From: Algibacter pectinivorans
GTDB taxonomy: Bacteria > Bacteroidota > Bacteroidia > Flavobacteriales > Flavobacteriaceae
Reading direction: 5' to 3'
DNA: 64,000 nt
Assembly: GCF_900112595.1 (NCBI RefSeq)
Contig: NZ_FOMI01000003.1
Coordinates: forward strand, 1-64,000
Position numbers and translations under genes: made by a program. The notes beneath the pieces were generated by a model. That model was not told the origin of the DNA. It saw nothing but the letters and a program-made list of their open reading frames with translations, and did no database searches. Shown one piece after another: positions 42,796 to 52,166 of the stretch; the stretch's first letter is position 1, and each line of letters begins with the position of its first letter.

Positions 42796-43745
42796 TGGAA
42801 ACTATTTATATATTAAACATACCTAATTTCTATTCGTCTTATTATTTATATGGACTCAATAAAGAGTTTAATATTAAATTTAAAATGGATGATAGATTTT
42901 TAAAATATAATAATAGACCGTTTTTAATTTTTAAGATAAAGGACAAAATTGGGGTTATTAATAATGATGATCCGGTGTATTTTAATCAAAATTTATATGA
43001 TCAAAGTGATGTGTTTTTTGTAACTAATAAACTATTAGACAACCCATCGTTTAAGCAAGAAAAGGTAAAACCTTTATTTCCGCATTACCCAATTAATATA
43101 GTCCCTCTTTATTTAAAGTTGTTTAATTTTAAACTACTTAAGTATTTAAAACCTAGGGTTATATTAAAAGAGCTTTATACTTTAAAAAGAAGACCTGGCT
43201 ATAAAGATTACAATGTGAAAGTTGAAAAGGATAACTACATTTTTTTCTCTTCAAGCATCTGGAAAAATGAATTAGAAACCAATACCATTCGTGCGGAGTT
43301 TATTAGGTATTGTAAAGCAGATGATAGGGTGGAGTTCGAAGGTGGTTTTATACCGCGCTCAGATGGCGAGAACCTTAATTTTGATGCGGAATTAAACCAT
43401 GTTAAATATCCACCAAAACTTTTTTCAAGCTTAAGTAAAAAATCTAAGATTGTTTTAAATAATGCAGCTGTTTGGGGTGCTGTAAGTTGGCGATTAGCCG
43501 AATATCTTAACCAAGGACTTTTTGTATTATCGTTTCCTTTTAAAATCGATTTACCTATAAATCTTGAGCATAACCAAGAATTATATGCTATAGAAGAATC
43601 TATAGATTTTAAAGTTGTTTTCGATAAGGTATTAAATAATCCAGATTATCATACCGAAATTGCATTAAATGGAAAAGCATATTTTTCAAAATACTGTACA
43701 CCCAGCGCACAAGCCAAACAAATTATTAAGACGCTTTTAAATTAA
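42795..43745 (+). CDS. Putative GT-B glycosyltransferase-like protein
   Basis: This 316-residue protein has no clear signature. The C-terminal third has SKIVLNNAAVWGAVSWRLAE followed by YLNQGLFVLSFPFKIDL, which resembles the donor-site region of GT-B proteins (glutamate near the end of a helix before a hydrophobic strand). IFFSSSIWKNELETNTIRAE near 149-168 looks like the start of that domain. The N-terminal half is aromatic and lysine-rich. A glycosyltransferase role is inferred from these fragments and from position between two GT genes, with one-base overlaps on both sides. Confidence 0.5.
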   Translation: METIYILNIPNFYSSYYLYGLNKEFNIKFKMDDRFLKYNNRPFLIFKIKDKIGVINNDDPVYFNQNLYDQSDVFFVTNKLLDNPSFKQEKVKPLFPHYPINIVPLYLKLFNFKLLKYLKPRVILKELYTLKRRPGYKDYNVKVEKDNYIFFSSSIWKNELETNTIRAEFIRYCKADDRVEFEGGFIPRSDGENLNFDAELNHVKYPPKLFSSLSKKSKIVLNNAAVWGAVSWRLAEYLNQGLFVLSFPFKIDLPINLEHNQELYAIEESIDFKVVFDKVLNNPDYHTEIALNGKAYFSKYCTPSAQAKQIIKTLLN

Positions 43746-44861
43746 ATGAAATTCTTAATTATCACGCATGTTAAACATAAACGAGATGGCAGAAGTATTT
43801 CTGCTTACGCACCTTATGTGCGCGAAATGAATTTATGGCTCAAACATGTGGATGAAGTAACTATTATTGCACCTAAAACCGAGAAGGTTAAAAATGTTAT
43901 CGATTTGGATTATAATCATCATAATTTAAAGTTTAAGAAGGTTGATGCTTTTCAGTTTACTAATCTAAAAAAAAGTATTACTTCTGTTTTTAAAATACCT
44001 GCAATCTTAATTTCAATTTGTAGAGCAATTTCGGAAGCAGATCATATACATTTAAGGTGCCCCGGAAATATGGGTTTATTAGGAAGTTTAGTGCAAATAT
44101 TGTTTCCAAATAAAGTAAAAACGGCTAAATATGCTGGTAATTGGGACCCTAAAGCGAAGCAACCATTAAGTTATCGGTTTCAAAAATGGATATTATCGAA
44201 TACATTTTTAACAAAGAATATGCAGGTTTTGGTTTATGGCGAATGGAAAAACCAAAGCAAAAACATCTTGCCATTTTTTACGGCTACCTTTAAAGACACA
44301 GAAAAAGAATCTATACATATCCGAGATTATACAAAAGTGTTAAAGTTTGTATTTATTGGGAGTTTAGTGGAAGGTAAACGACCATTGTTGGCTATTCAAA
44401 TTATAGAAAACTTAATTAGGCAAGGACTAAATGTTGAGTTTAACCTTTACGGAGATGGGATACTAAAAACAGATTTGTATAATTATATCGTTGAAAATAA
44501 CTTAGAACAATCTATAAAATTATTAGGGAACAGAGATAAATTGGAGATTAAGACAGACCTGAAATCGAGTCATTTTTTAATATTACCATCAAAATCTGAA
44601 GGTTGGCCAAAAGCCGTAGCAGAAGCTATGTTCTATGGAACTATACCTATTGCTACATCAATTTCTTGTGTTCCATTTATGTTGGATCAGGGTAATCGAG
44701 GTCTTTTAATACAACCAAGTTTGGAAGAAGCGACACGCATAATTCTTAATTACTTAAACGAGGACAGTAAACTCAAGGAAATGTCTAAAAGGGCATCAAA
44801 TTGGTCGCAGCAGTATACATTAGATGTTTTCGAAAGTGAAATCGTTAAATTATTAAAGTAG
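43746..44861 (+). CDS. Family 4 glycosyltransferase
   Basis: The product is a 371-residue GT-B enzyme. The start FLIITHVKHKRDGRSISAYA carries the acceptor-loop region, HIHLRCPGNMGLLGSLVQIL lies near 100-119 and KTAKYAGNWDPKAKQPLSYR near 125-144. The donor domain begins at LKFVFIGSLVEGKRPLLAIQ near 200, and LPSKSEGWPKAVAEAMFYGT near 281-300 has the EX7E signature. It is cytoplasmic; the donor is unknown. It abuts the preceding gene and is three bases from the next GT4 gene. Confidence 0.85.
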   Translation: MKFLIITHVKHKRDGRSISAYAPYVREMNLWLKHVDEVTIIAPKTEKVKNVIDLDYNHHNLKFKKVDAFQFTNLKKSITSVFKIPAILISICRAISEADHIHLRCPGNMGLLGSLVQILFPNKVKTAKYAGNWDPKAKQPLSYRFQKWILSNTFLTKNMQVLVYGEWKNQSKNILPFFTATFKDTEKESIHIRDYTKVLKFVFIGSLVEGKRPLLAIQIIENLIRQGLNVEFNLYGDGILKTDLYNYIVENNLEQSIKLLGNRDKLEIKTDLKSSHFLILPSKSEGWPKAVAEAMFYGTIPIATSISCVPFMLDQGNRGLLIQPSLEEATRIILNYLNEDSKLKEMSKRASNWSQQYTLDVFESEIVKLLK

Positions 44862-44864
44862 TAG

Positions 44865-45959
44865 ATGAGAGTTTTACAATTAATCGATTCTTTAGAAACA
44901 GGCGGTGCAGAACGTGTAGCCGTAAATATAGCCAATGCTTTGTCTTCCAATATTGAATATGCGGCTTTATGTGCTACTAGAAAAGAAGGTTTGTTAAAAC
45001 AAGATATTCTAAACACAGTTGATTATTTATTTTTAGAGAAAAAACGCGCTTTCGATATTCAAGCTATAAACAAATTATCAAGGTTTATTAGGACAAACAA
45101 TATTCAAATTATTCATGCACATTCATCCTCCTTTTTTTTAGCAACAATAATAAAAATATTAAACCTTCGAGTTAAAGTAATTTGGCATGATCATTATGGT
45201 AATAGCGAATTTTTAAACCAAAGAAAACATGTTGTTTTAAAGGGCTGTTCCAAATTTTTTTCACATGTTTTTAGCGTGAATAAAAATTTGCAAACTTGGG
45301 CAATCCAAAAGTTAAAGCATGCTCACGTGTCTTACCAGCCTAATTTTGCAACCTTAAATAAGAGTTTGCAAGAAACAATTTTAAAGGGTGTAGCTAATAA
45401 GCGTATAGTTTGTTTAGCTAATTTAAGGCCTCAAAAGGATCATATTACGCTTATAAAAGCATTTAATAAGGTGAATGTTAAGTATCCAGATTGGTCGCTT
45501 CATTGTGTTGGTAAATCGTTTAATGATGAGTATTCAAAAAGTGTTCACGATACAATTATGGAATTTAACCTAGAATCATCGGTGTATCTATACAATGCAA
45601 AACTAGATATTTATAATATATTAACACAATGCGAAATAGGAGTATTATCTTCAATATCTGAAGGATTGCCAATAGGACTTTTAGAGTATGGATTATCAAG
45701 TTTAGCCGTAATTGCTACCAGGGTTGGTGAGTGTGAAATAGTAATTACAAACCAAGTTAACGGATTATTGGTCGAAAAATCTTCTGAAGACAAATTATCA
45801 AAAGGAATTATTAACTTAATTGAAAACAATGAGTTGAGACAACATTTAAAAAAGAGTTTTAAATTACATGTTGAGACTTATTACTCTGAAAAGGCACAAA
45901 TAAAAAATATTATTAAAGTATATAAATCAATCATAAAAAAACACATTGAAAAACTATAG
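44865..45959 (+). CDS. Family 4 glycosyltransferase
   Basis: The product is a 364-residue GT-B enzyme. It opens VLQLIDSLETGGAERVAVNI, the GGAER motif being the acceptor-side hallmark of capsule GT4 proteins. The donor domain has IVCLANLRPQKDHITLIKAF near 185-204 and LSSISEGLPIGLLEYGLSSL near 260-279 with the EX7E pattern. The EX7E region departs slightly from the usual EAMA form (EYGL). It is cytoplasmic. The 3' end overlaps the next gene, a membrane polymerase or ligase, by 14 nt. Confidence 0.86.
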   Translation: MRVLQLIDSLETGGAERVAVNIANALSSNIEYAALCATRKEGLLKQDILNTVDYLFLEKKRAFDIQAINKLSRFIRTNNIQIIHAHSSSFFLATIIKILNLRVKVIWHDHYGNSEFLNQRKHVVLKGCSKFFSHVFSVNKNLQTWAIQKLKHAHVSYQPNFATLNKSLQETILKGVANKRIVCLANLRPQKDHITLIKAFNKVNVKYPDWSLHCVGKSFNDEYSKSVHDTIMEFNLESSVYLYNAKLDIYNILTQCEIGVLSSISEGLPIGLLEYGLSSLAVIATRVGECEIVITNQVNGLLVEKSSEDKLSKGIINLIENNELRQHLKKSFKLHVETYYSEKAQIKNIIKVYKSIIKKHIEKL

Positions 45960-47310
45960 TTACATAAAATTAATAGGCTTACATGTTGTATTAGGGGTAC
46001 TAATTTACATCTTTAAGTTTCTATCTGTACTATATCTTTTAGGTATATTTGTATATTTTACTTATCAAATTTTTACAATAAAACCATCGCAAAAGGTAAT
46101 TAAGGTATTAATGGCATGTAGTTATATTGTGGGTGCCGAGGTTTTTATTAGAATGACAGGAGGTAATGTTTTATATGAGGCCTCTAAATACCTGGTTATC
46201 TTATTTACGTTAATAGGTATTGTAACTTATAACGCGAGTAAACAACCTTTACCATATTTAGTTTATATCTTTTTATTGATACCAGGAATATTAGTAGCAG
46301 GTTTAAATGCTACCGTACAATCCTCAATAAGAACAGATATAGCATTTAATTTAAGTGGTCCAATATGTTTAGGTATTGTTTCTGTTTTTTGCTACAAGCG
46401 TAAAATAAGTTACAATAATATACATAAGGTTTTGCTCAATATGGCTTTGCCACTAATAGCAATGACGGTTTACTTATTTTTATATACGCCTGATATTAGT
46501 GAAACTTTAAGAGGAACCGGGTCTAACTTTGCGGCATCTGGAGGTTTTGGCCCTAACCAAGTATCTACAGTTTTAGGCTTAGGTATGTTTCTTTTTTCAA
46601 TTAGGTTTTTTATGCACTCTCCAACATTATTTCTTAAAATAATTAATGGTGTTTTATTGGCAGCAGTGAGTTTTAGAGGTATTGTAACCTTTAGTAGAGG
46701 AGGTGTGCTAACTGCAATATTTATGATTGTTGCATTTATCTTTTTTTACTTTGGAAAGGTTAGCTCCAAAGGCAAATTTAGAATAAGTAGATTGGTTTTT
46801 GTGTTTGTGGGTTTGGGTTTAGGTATATGGTTGTATTCATCAATGCAAACCAGTGGTTTAATTGATAATAGATATACTAATAGAGATGCTTTAGGTAGGG
46901 AAAAACAAGATGTTTCAACAGGAAGAAGTGATTTAATTTCTTTTGAATTGGACGAGTTTTTTAATAACCCTATTTTAGGTGTTGGTGTTGGTAAAATTAA
47001 ACAGCTAAGAGAAGAAAAAGTAGGAACACTTGCAGCATCGCATAATGAAATGAGTCGAATACTATCAGAGCATGGTTTATTTGGTTTGGCGGCCTTTTGT
47101 ATACTGTTTTTCGTTCCATTATTTTTTCGTTTAAAAAATAGATCAAATATTTTTTTCTATTCGTGCTATATCTTTTGGTTTTTAACAATTAATCATTCTG
47201 CAATGCGAATTGCGGCTCCAGCCTTTATTTATGGACTTTGCTTATTAGATATTCAAATTAGAACTAAAAAAACGGATAAACAAAAACGATTAAAACCAAT
47301 TAAAAATTGA
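45946..47310 (+). CDS. O-antigen polymerase/ligase family membrane protein (Wzy/WaaL-like), TTG start
   Basis: This 454-residue inner-membrane protein has 11-12 helices. The central loop and helices include VTFSRGGVLTAIFMIVAFIF, the Wzy_C-type SRGG motif near 244-247. The large periplasmic loop reads GVGVGKIKQLREEKVGTLAA then SHNEMSRILSEHGLFGLAAF, which matches the HNxxxxxxxExGxxG motif of this family. It could polymerise repeat units or ligate the exported glycan to a lipid or protein acceptor. With an ABC exporter in the locus, ligase is as likely as polymerase. The start must be TTG 45946, inside the previous gene. Confidence 0.82.
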   Translation: MKNYSYIKLIGLHVVLGVLIYIFKFLSVLYLLGIFVYFTYQIFTIKPSQKVIKVLMACSYIVGAEVFIRMTGGNVLYEASKYLVILFTLIGIVTYNASKQPLPYLVYIFLLIPGILVAGLNATVQSSIRTDIAFNLSGPICLGIVSVFCYKRKISYNNIHKVLLNMALPLIAMTVYLFLYTPDISETLRGTGSNFAASGGFGPNQVSTVLGLGMFLFSIRFFMHSPTLFLKIINGVLLAAVSFRGIVTFSRGGVLTAIFMIVAFIFFYFGKVSSKGKFRISRLVFVFVGLGLGIWLYSSMQTSGLIDNRYTNRDALGREKQDVSTGRSDLISFELDEFFNNPILGVGVGKIKQLREEKVGTLAASHNEMSRILSEHGLFGLAAFCILFFVPLFFRLKNRSNIFFYSCYIFWFLTINHSAMRIAAPAFIYGLCLLDIQIRTKKTDKQKRLKPIKN

Positions 47311-48320
47311 AAACCATAATATACATTGGTAGCAAGTCCGGTATTACACCTAAGTCAAATCTATCTTGTATAGATATATTGGGGCCATTATTATCTACAG
47401 CAGGTTACACGGTTTATGCAGCATCTAATAAAAAAAATATAGCATTCAGGCTTTTAGAAATGTTATTGGTATGTTTCAAGCATAGAAAAAATACAAATTA
47501 TGTTATTATTGACACTTATAGTACACTTAACTTTTATTATGCTTTTTTTGTAAGTCAATTATGTAGACTTTTAAAGATCCCTTTTATTCCAATTTTACAT
47601 GGTGGAAACCTCCCACTGCGAATTAAAAACTCTCCAAAACTCTCTAGAGCTATATTTAATAATGCACACGTTAACATAGCACCATCGTTATATATAAAGT
47701 CTAAGTTTGAGGCTGAGGGTTTTAACAATATTATAAACATTTCAAATTCTATTGAGCTTGATAATTATAAGTTTAAGCCAAGAACTTTTTCCCAGGTTAA
47801 TTTACTTTGGGTACGGTCGTTCTCAAAAATTTATAATCCATTATTAGCTATAGACGTTTTAAAAGGTTTAAAAGATAATGGCGTAGAAGCTAGTCTTTGT
47901 ATGGTAGGTCCAGATAGCGATGGTAGTTTAAAAAAAGTGCAAGATTATGCTAATAAAATGCAGGTAGAAGTGCGTTTTACAGGTAAATTATCTAAGCCAG
48001 AATGGATTAAACTCTCAGAAGATTATAACATTTTTATAAACACTACTAATTTTGATAATATGCCGGTAAGTGTTATTGAGGCTATGGCATTGGGGCTTCC
48101 CATAGTATCTACAAATGTTGGCGGTATGCCGTATTTAATTGATAACCATAACAACGGGTTACTTGTGCCTCCCAATTCATCTAAAGTATTCGTGGAAGCT
48201 ATTCAAGAGCTTATGGAGCAACCGAAAAAAACACAGCAACTTATACAAAATGCTAGATTGTTGGCAGAAAAAATGGATTGGAAGAGTATTGAAAAGCAAT
48301 GGCTTAAAGTATTAAAATAA
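47307..48320 (+). CDS. Family 4 glycosyltransferase, TTG start
   Basis: This 337-residue GT-B enzyme is slightly short for the family because the acceptor domain is compact. It begins IIYIGSKSGITPKSNLSCID with translation at TTG 47307; the TTGA sequence overlaps the TGA stop of the previous gene. IPFIPILHGGNLPLRIKNSP lies near 91-110. The donor domain has VNLLWVRSFSKIYNPLLAID near 163 and NTTNFDNMPVSVIEAMALGL near 248-267, where the first Glu of the EX7E pattern is Asp/Asn. It is the last transferase before the phosphoglycosyl transferase. Confidence 0.83.
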   Translation: MKTIIYIGSKSGITPKSNLSCIDILGPLLSTAGYTVYAASNKKNIAFRLLEMLLVCFKHRKNTNYVIIDTYSTLNFYYAFFVSQLCRLLKIPFIPILHGGNLPLRIKNSPKLSRAIFNNAHVNIAPSLYIKSKFEAEGFNNIINISNSIELDNYKFKPRTFSQVNLLWVRSFSKIYNPLLAIDVLKGLKDNGVEASLCMVGPDSDGSLKKVQDYANKMQVEVRFTGKLSKPEWIKLSEDYNIFINTTNFDNMPVSVIEAMALGLPIVSTNVGGMPYLIDNHNNGLLVPPNSSKVFVEAIQELMEQPKKTQQLIQNARLLAEKMDWKSIEKQWLKVLK

Positions 48321-48346
48321 TTAAGTCCTAATAAAATTATACTTCT

Positions 48347-48354
48347 TATATTTA
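48347..48354 (+). promoter_or_regulatory. Possible -7 box before the phosphoglycosyl transferase gene
   Basis: TATATTTA differs from TAnnTTTG only at the last base and lies 25 nt before the ATG at 48379. It may give the last gene of the locus separate expression. The -33 TTG is absent. Confidence 0.3.
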
Positions 48355-48378
48355 GAGCCCGTTAAATATCCCTCTCAC

Positions 48379-49770
48379 ATGGCTAAAAGCAGCATTCATT
48401 TTAACATATCTGAACGAAAAATTCTTTTGCGGGTTTTCGATATAGTTTTTATACTTTTTGCGCTTTATTTAGTAGGAAACACTTTTGCTTTTGATTATTT
48501 CATACTAACTACCGAAAAATGGGCATGGGGAATTATACTTATACTTTATATTTCTGTTTTCGGAACCATTTTCGAAATATACGATTTACAAAAGTCTAGT
48601 AAAATTGAAAGTATAGCTGCGGGTCTTGTGCTAACATCGTCTATTACAGTTTTATTTTATTTGTTAACACCATTTTTTACCCCGGTATTACCAGATAACA
48701 GACTTCAAATTTTATTCTTTTATTTTTCTATTCTTTTTGCTTTGTTTTTATGGCGAATATGTTACGTGACTTTTTTTGGAACTCCTAGATTTTATAAAAA
48801 GGTTTTAATTATTGGTGAAACTTCTAATATTGAAACTATTATGGAAGCTTTTAAAGGTGCAGATCCTAATTACAAAATTATAGGGTTTGTCAATTGTGAG
48901 CTAAATACTCAAGAAGCTATTAAATTTAGAGGTATTAAAGAGTATCAGCCAAATCAAATAAGGGAAGTTATTAATCAACAAAAAATATCGGAGATTGTTG
49001 TGGCTAGTTACAATTCAGAAAACATTACTTCCGAGATATATTATACCTTAATTAAATTATTAGAAGAAGGTTTTCCTATAAACGAGTATACTCAGGTTTA
49101 TGAGGATATGACGAATCGTGTACCCGTGCAGTTTGTTGGGAAAGATTTTTATAAATACTTTCCTTTTAGCAGAAGTAATCAAAATAAACTATATCTATTT
49201 TTTCATCGCCTTTTCGATATATTAATTGCTATAATTGGAATTTTAATTGGAACTTCAGTCTTACCAATTATTTTAATAGGAAACTTACTAGGCAATAGGG
49301 GACCACTTCTTTATTCGCAAGACAGAATAGGAAAAAACGGAAAAATTTTTAAAATTATTAAGTTTCGTACCATGATAAAAAACGCCGAAAAATCAGGAGC
49401 TGTTTGGGCGAAAAAAGGAGATATTAGAATAACACCGTTTGGTAAATTTATGAGACATTCTAGATTAGATGAATTCCCACAATTTATTAACATTTTAAAA
49501 GGTGAAATGAGTTTGATTGGTCCTAGACCAGAGCGTCCATTTTTTGTTAAAGAATTAGCGCAAATGCTACCTTTTTATGAAACCCGACATATTGTAAAGC
49601 CTGGGTTAACAGGTTGGGCACAAGTAAAAACAAGATATGGTGCATCTATTGATGATAGTTTGCTTAAACTGCAATATGATTTGTATTATATTAAGCACAG
49701 AGGTTTTTTTATAGATATGAATATTATAATTAAAACCCTGAGTACCATGATATTCTTTAGAGGGCAATAG
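48379..49770 (+). CDS. Polyprenyl-phosphate sugar phosphotransferase (WcaJ/WbaP type)
   Basis: This 463-residue membrane enzyme transfers a sugar-1-phosphate to undecaprenyl phosphate, the first committed step of chain assembly. Four N-terminal helices (about 15-125) precede a Rossmann-like domain (KKVLIIGETSNIETIMEAFK, about 138-215). A further helix (about 277-300) leads to the catalytic domain with LYSQDRIGKNGKIFKIIKFR, RLDEFPQFINILKGEMSLIG and GLTGWAQVKTRYGAS. These are the bacterial sugar transferase blocks with the catalytic DE pair. WcaJ-type proteins prefer glucose-1-phosphate, WbaP galactose; here the donor is unknown. It closes the polysaccharide locus. Confidence 0.93.
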   Translation: MAKSSIHFNISERKILLRVFDIVFILFALYLVGNTFAFDYFILTTEKWAWGIILILYISVFGTIFEIYDLQKSSKIESIAAGLVLTSSITVLFYLLTPFFTPVLPDNRLQILFFYFSILFALFLWRICYVTFFGTPRFYKKVLIIGETSNIETIMEAFKGADPNYKIIGFVNCELNTQEAIKFRGIKEYQPNQIREVINQQKISEIVVASYNSENITSEIYYTLIKLLEEGFPINEYTQVYEDMTNRVPVQFVGKDFYKYFPFSRSNQNKLYLFFHRLFDILIAIIGILIGTSVLPIILIGNLLGNRGPLLYSQDRIGKNGKIFKIIKFRTMIKNAEKSGAVWAKKGDIRITPFGKFMRHSRLDEFPQFINILKGEMSLIGPRPERPFFVKELAQMLPFYETRHIVKPGLTGWAQVKTRYGASIDDSLLKLQYDLYYIKHRGFFIDMNIIIKTLSTMIFFRGQ

Positions 49771-49798
49771 TGTAGTTTATAGCCTTTAATGTATAATT

Positions 49799-50983
49799 CT
49801 AAAGCTTAGTAAAATGTTTTACTAAGTAAACATACCTCACAAATAAAGCTATAAGTAGCGGTATTAAACCAATAGCAAATACCTGAACACCAATTATCCA
49901 ATGTAGTGTTAATAGGCAAAGTAAAATTATAAGAAGTTTAATGTATTTTACAAACCAATCCTTAGGTTGTGATTTAAAAAGCTGACCTACAACAAGAATA
50001 TTTAAAACAAATGCCCATAATAGGTTATAATTTTGATGTGTTCCTGTATGGGCTGTGGCAAACCATAGCAGCAAAATTAAAATGCCTATTAAGCCTGTTA
50101 GTGTAAAAAGGCTAACATCTAACCACACAGAACGTTTCTTGTTTTTAACATCCTTATAGGTAATATAGAGTATAAACATAACCACGAGTCCTAAAATAAA
50201 CAACGGACTTGTAAAAAATGTGCTTGGTTGTATGTTTTCTTTAGCGACATATAGTACCGTACTTAGTTTAACAAGTGGTTTTTTCTCGCTTCCTACGGTA
50301 GCGTTCTCAAAGAATTTGTAAATGTTTTTTGGTAAAAACATATGGTCTTCGGTTCTAGCTTTTCTGTCAATAACAGAGCCCAAGGCTAGATCTATACCAA
50401 AACTGCCCCAAGAGTTTTTGTTTACATGGCTATAAATTAAGGTTCTAAAGGTGGCGTCTTCAAAATCGTTTGGAGGGTTAAAAGTAATACGGTTATTGGT
50501 GGCTATATTTGTTACATCTTTAATTTTTGTGGCACAATTATCATAGAAGAACTCGTATAAATAACGCCTATTTTCAATTTTATAATTATTTATTAAATAG
50601 TCATACAGCTTTTGTTTCTCGGTTTGAGTTAAGTTTAAAACTTGCTCTTTAATACTTCTATTATGGTAGCTATAAATTTTATAAAACCTAGTAAAATCTG
50701 TTTTACTAATTAAGTAGTTAAGCTGTCCTTGGGCAAATTTTAAATAAAAATTAGGCGCATCAAAATCATATTCGCCATACCCATAAACAACATCTAGTCT
50801 GTTGTTTAAATCTTTTATTCTAAAACCACTATGCCCAAAAGCATCGTTTAGTGAATTTCCAGGACCTACCGTTAATACGCTAATTTCGGCCTGATTTGAT
50901 AATACATTTTGTTGCGAAAAAGCTACTTTAACACTTAAAAAAATGCAAATAAGGAGAATGATTTTTGGAATAAATAACTTCAT
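49799..50983 (-). CDS. DUF4105 protein with Lnb-like periplasmic domain and membrane tail
   Basis: The protein has 394 residues. A signal peptide (about 1-23) is followed by a DUF4105 domain (about 30-190) with SVLTVGPGNSLNDAFGHSGF, VYGYGEYDFDAPNFYLKFAQ and YLYEFFYDNCATKIKD; the cysteine-containing segment FYDNCATK is the conserved catalytic-looking block of this family. Four to five membrane helices fill about 257-390. Lnb-type proteins are implicated in N-acylation of lipoproteins, but activity of this relative is inference. The start overlaps the stop of the PorV/PorQ-family gene by one base, so both are co-expressed. Confidence 0.82.
   Translation of the reverse strand: MKLFIPKIILLICIFLSVKVAFSQQNVLSNQAEISVLTVGPGNSLNDAFGHSGFRIKDLNNRLDVVYGYGEYDFDAPNFYLKFAQGQLNYLISKTDFTRFYKIYSYHNRSIKEQVLNLTQTEKQKLYDYLINNYKIENRRYLYEFFYDNCATKIKDVTNIATNNRITFNPPNDFEDATFRTLIYSHVNKNSWGSFGIDLALGSVIDRKARTEDHMFLPKNIYKFFENATVGSEKKPLVKLSTVLYVAKENIQPSTFFTSPLFILGLVVMFILYITYKDVKNKKRSVWLDVSLFTLTGLIGILILLLWFATAHTGTHQNYNLLWAFVLNILVVGQLFKSQPKDWFVKYIKLLIILLCLLTLHWIIGVQVFAIGLIPLLIALFVRYVYLVKHFTKL
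49805..49826. terminator. Palindrome at the end of two convergent genes
   Basis: CTTAGTAAAA (49805-49814) and TTTTACTAAG (49817-49826) are exact complements separated by TG. It overlaps the last codons of the DUF4105 gene and lies 35 nt after the phosphoglycosyl transferase stop. It may end one or both convergent transcripts, but it lacks a long T tract. Confidence 0.4.
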
Positions 50984-52077
50984 TATCTAAAGATACTAAA
51001 ATCAAGTTTTAAAGAAAAAACATTGGAATATAAGGCTCCACTTTGGTCGCCAATATCGGTAAAAGCATAATCAATTTGAATGCCGTTATATTTAAAACCT
51101 AAACCAAAACTAGGTTGAAAGGTTAATTCTTCATTTCCAAATTGTTCTTCATTTTGAAAATTACCTAATCCGCCACGTAAATAAACCATGTCTATATACC
51201 CAAACTCAAAACCTAAAGCCGGATTAATACTGGCAAATGATGTAGAAATAAGGTCGTTATTTTCTTCAAACCTAACATTTAAGTTTACCGATGTTAAAAG
51301 CGTGTAATCATAATTAAAGTCTACTAGCTTAGACATTCCAATTTGAAGCTTTGGAATAGTAATTTCTGTACTTTCTGGTAATTCTTGGTTTTGCCCTTCA
51401 ACAGCATCGCTAATAGTTGCAAAGGCTTCTTCATTAATGGCCCAGGCATTAAACGTTGTAGTTATGTCTCTAGCCATAACACCAAATTCCCAACCGTTAT
51501 CGGTTTCAAATTGAATACCAACATCTAAACCAAACCCCCAAGACGAGGCAAAATCTCCAATAACTCTTCTAATAACTTTTGCATTTACACCGTAATTAAG
51601 TCCTTGTACAGGCAAACTTCTAGCGTAGGAGAAAGTTAAACCATAGTCGGCAGTAGAGAATAAACTTATACGATCATAATTTATATTCCCATCGGCATCA
51701 ATAAGCTGTGTTGTGTTTAAAATATCATCGACCGCGAAACGAATTAATGAAATTCCAACGGCACTATTATCATCCAAAGGCATAGCAAAAGCCGCATAAT
51801 CGTAATTGGCTATGTTAGCAAAGTAGCTTGAGTGCATTAAGGATAGTTGATTGTCCTCCAGCTTTAAAAGGCCTGCAGGATTCCAATACCCCGAATTTAC
51901 ATCGCCTGTGTGTGATGTAACCGCGCTGCTCATACCCAAAGCCGCAGCATCAACTCCAATATTCATAAACTCATTAGAATATTTTCTAACAGTTTGACTA
52001 AATAGGCTAGAAGTTAAGACACAAAATAGAGTGGTGATGTAAAGTCTCAATCGTAATTTTTTTACAAAGATGCACAT
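50983..52077 (-). CDS. PorV/PorQ-family outer-membrane beta-barrel protein
   Basis: The protein has 364 residues with a signal peptide ending in LFSQ (about 28). The mature start (RKYSNEFMNIGVDAAALGMS, then SGYWNPAGL) is the classic opening of PorV/PorQ/FadL-like barrels, with many alternating strands such as GLTFSYARSLPVQGLNYGVN and GFKYNGIQIDYAFTDIGDQS near the C-terminus. The last residue pattern (LKLDFSIFR) is aromatic. Relatives take part in type IX secretion in Bacteroidota, but not all family members do; this copy may have another role. The gene is upstream of and coupled to the DUF4105 gene. Confidence 0.82.
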   Translation of the reverse strand: MCIFVKKLRLRLYITTLFCVLTSSLFSQTVRKYSNEFMNIGVDAAALGMSSAVTSHTGDVNSGYWNPAGLLKLEDNQLSLMHSSYFANIANYDYAAFAMPLDDNSAVGISLIRFAVDDILNTTQLIDADGNINYDRISLFSTADYGLTFSYARSLPVQGLNYGVNAKVIRRVIGDFASSWGFGLDVGIQFETDNGWEFGVMARDITTTFNAWAINEEAFATISDAVEGQNQELPESTEITIPKLQIGMSKLVDFNYDYTLLTSVNLNVRFEENNDLISTSFASINPALGFEFGYIDMVYLRGGLGNFQNEEQFGNEELTFQPSFGLGFKYNGIQIDYAFTDIGDQSGALYSNVFSLKLDFSIFR

Positions 52078-52166
52078 AATTTATAATCTTTAAAACTTCA
52101 ATTTGTAATAGATATTGTTTTAGACGGAAATTGTTTGCTATTTTTACAATCTTAAAACAGCTAAAC

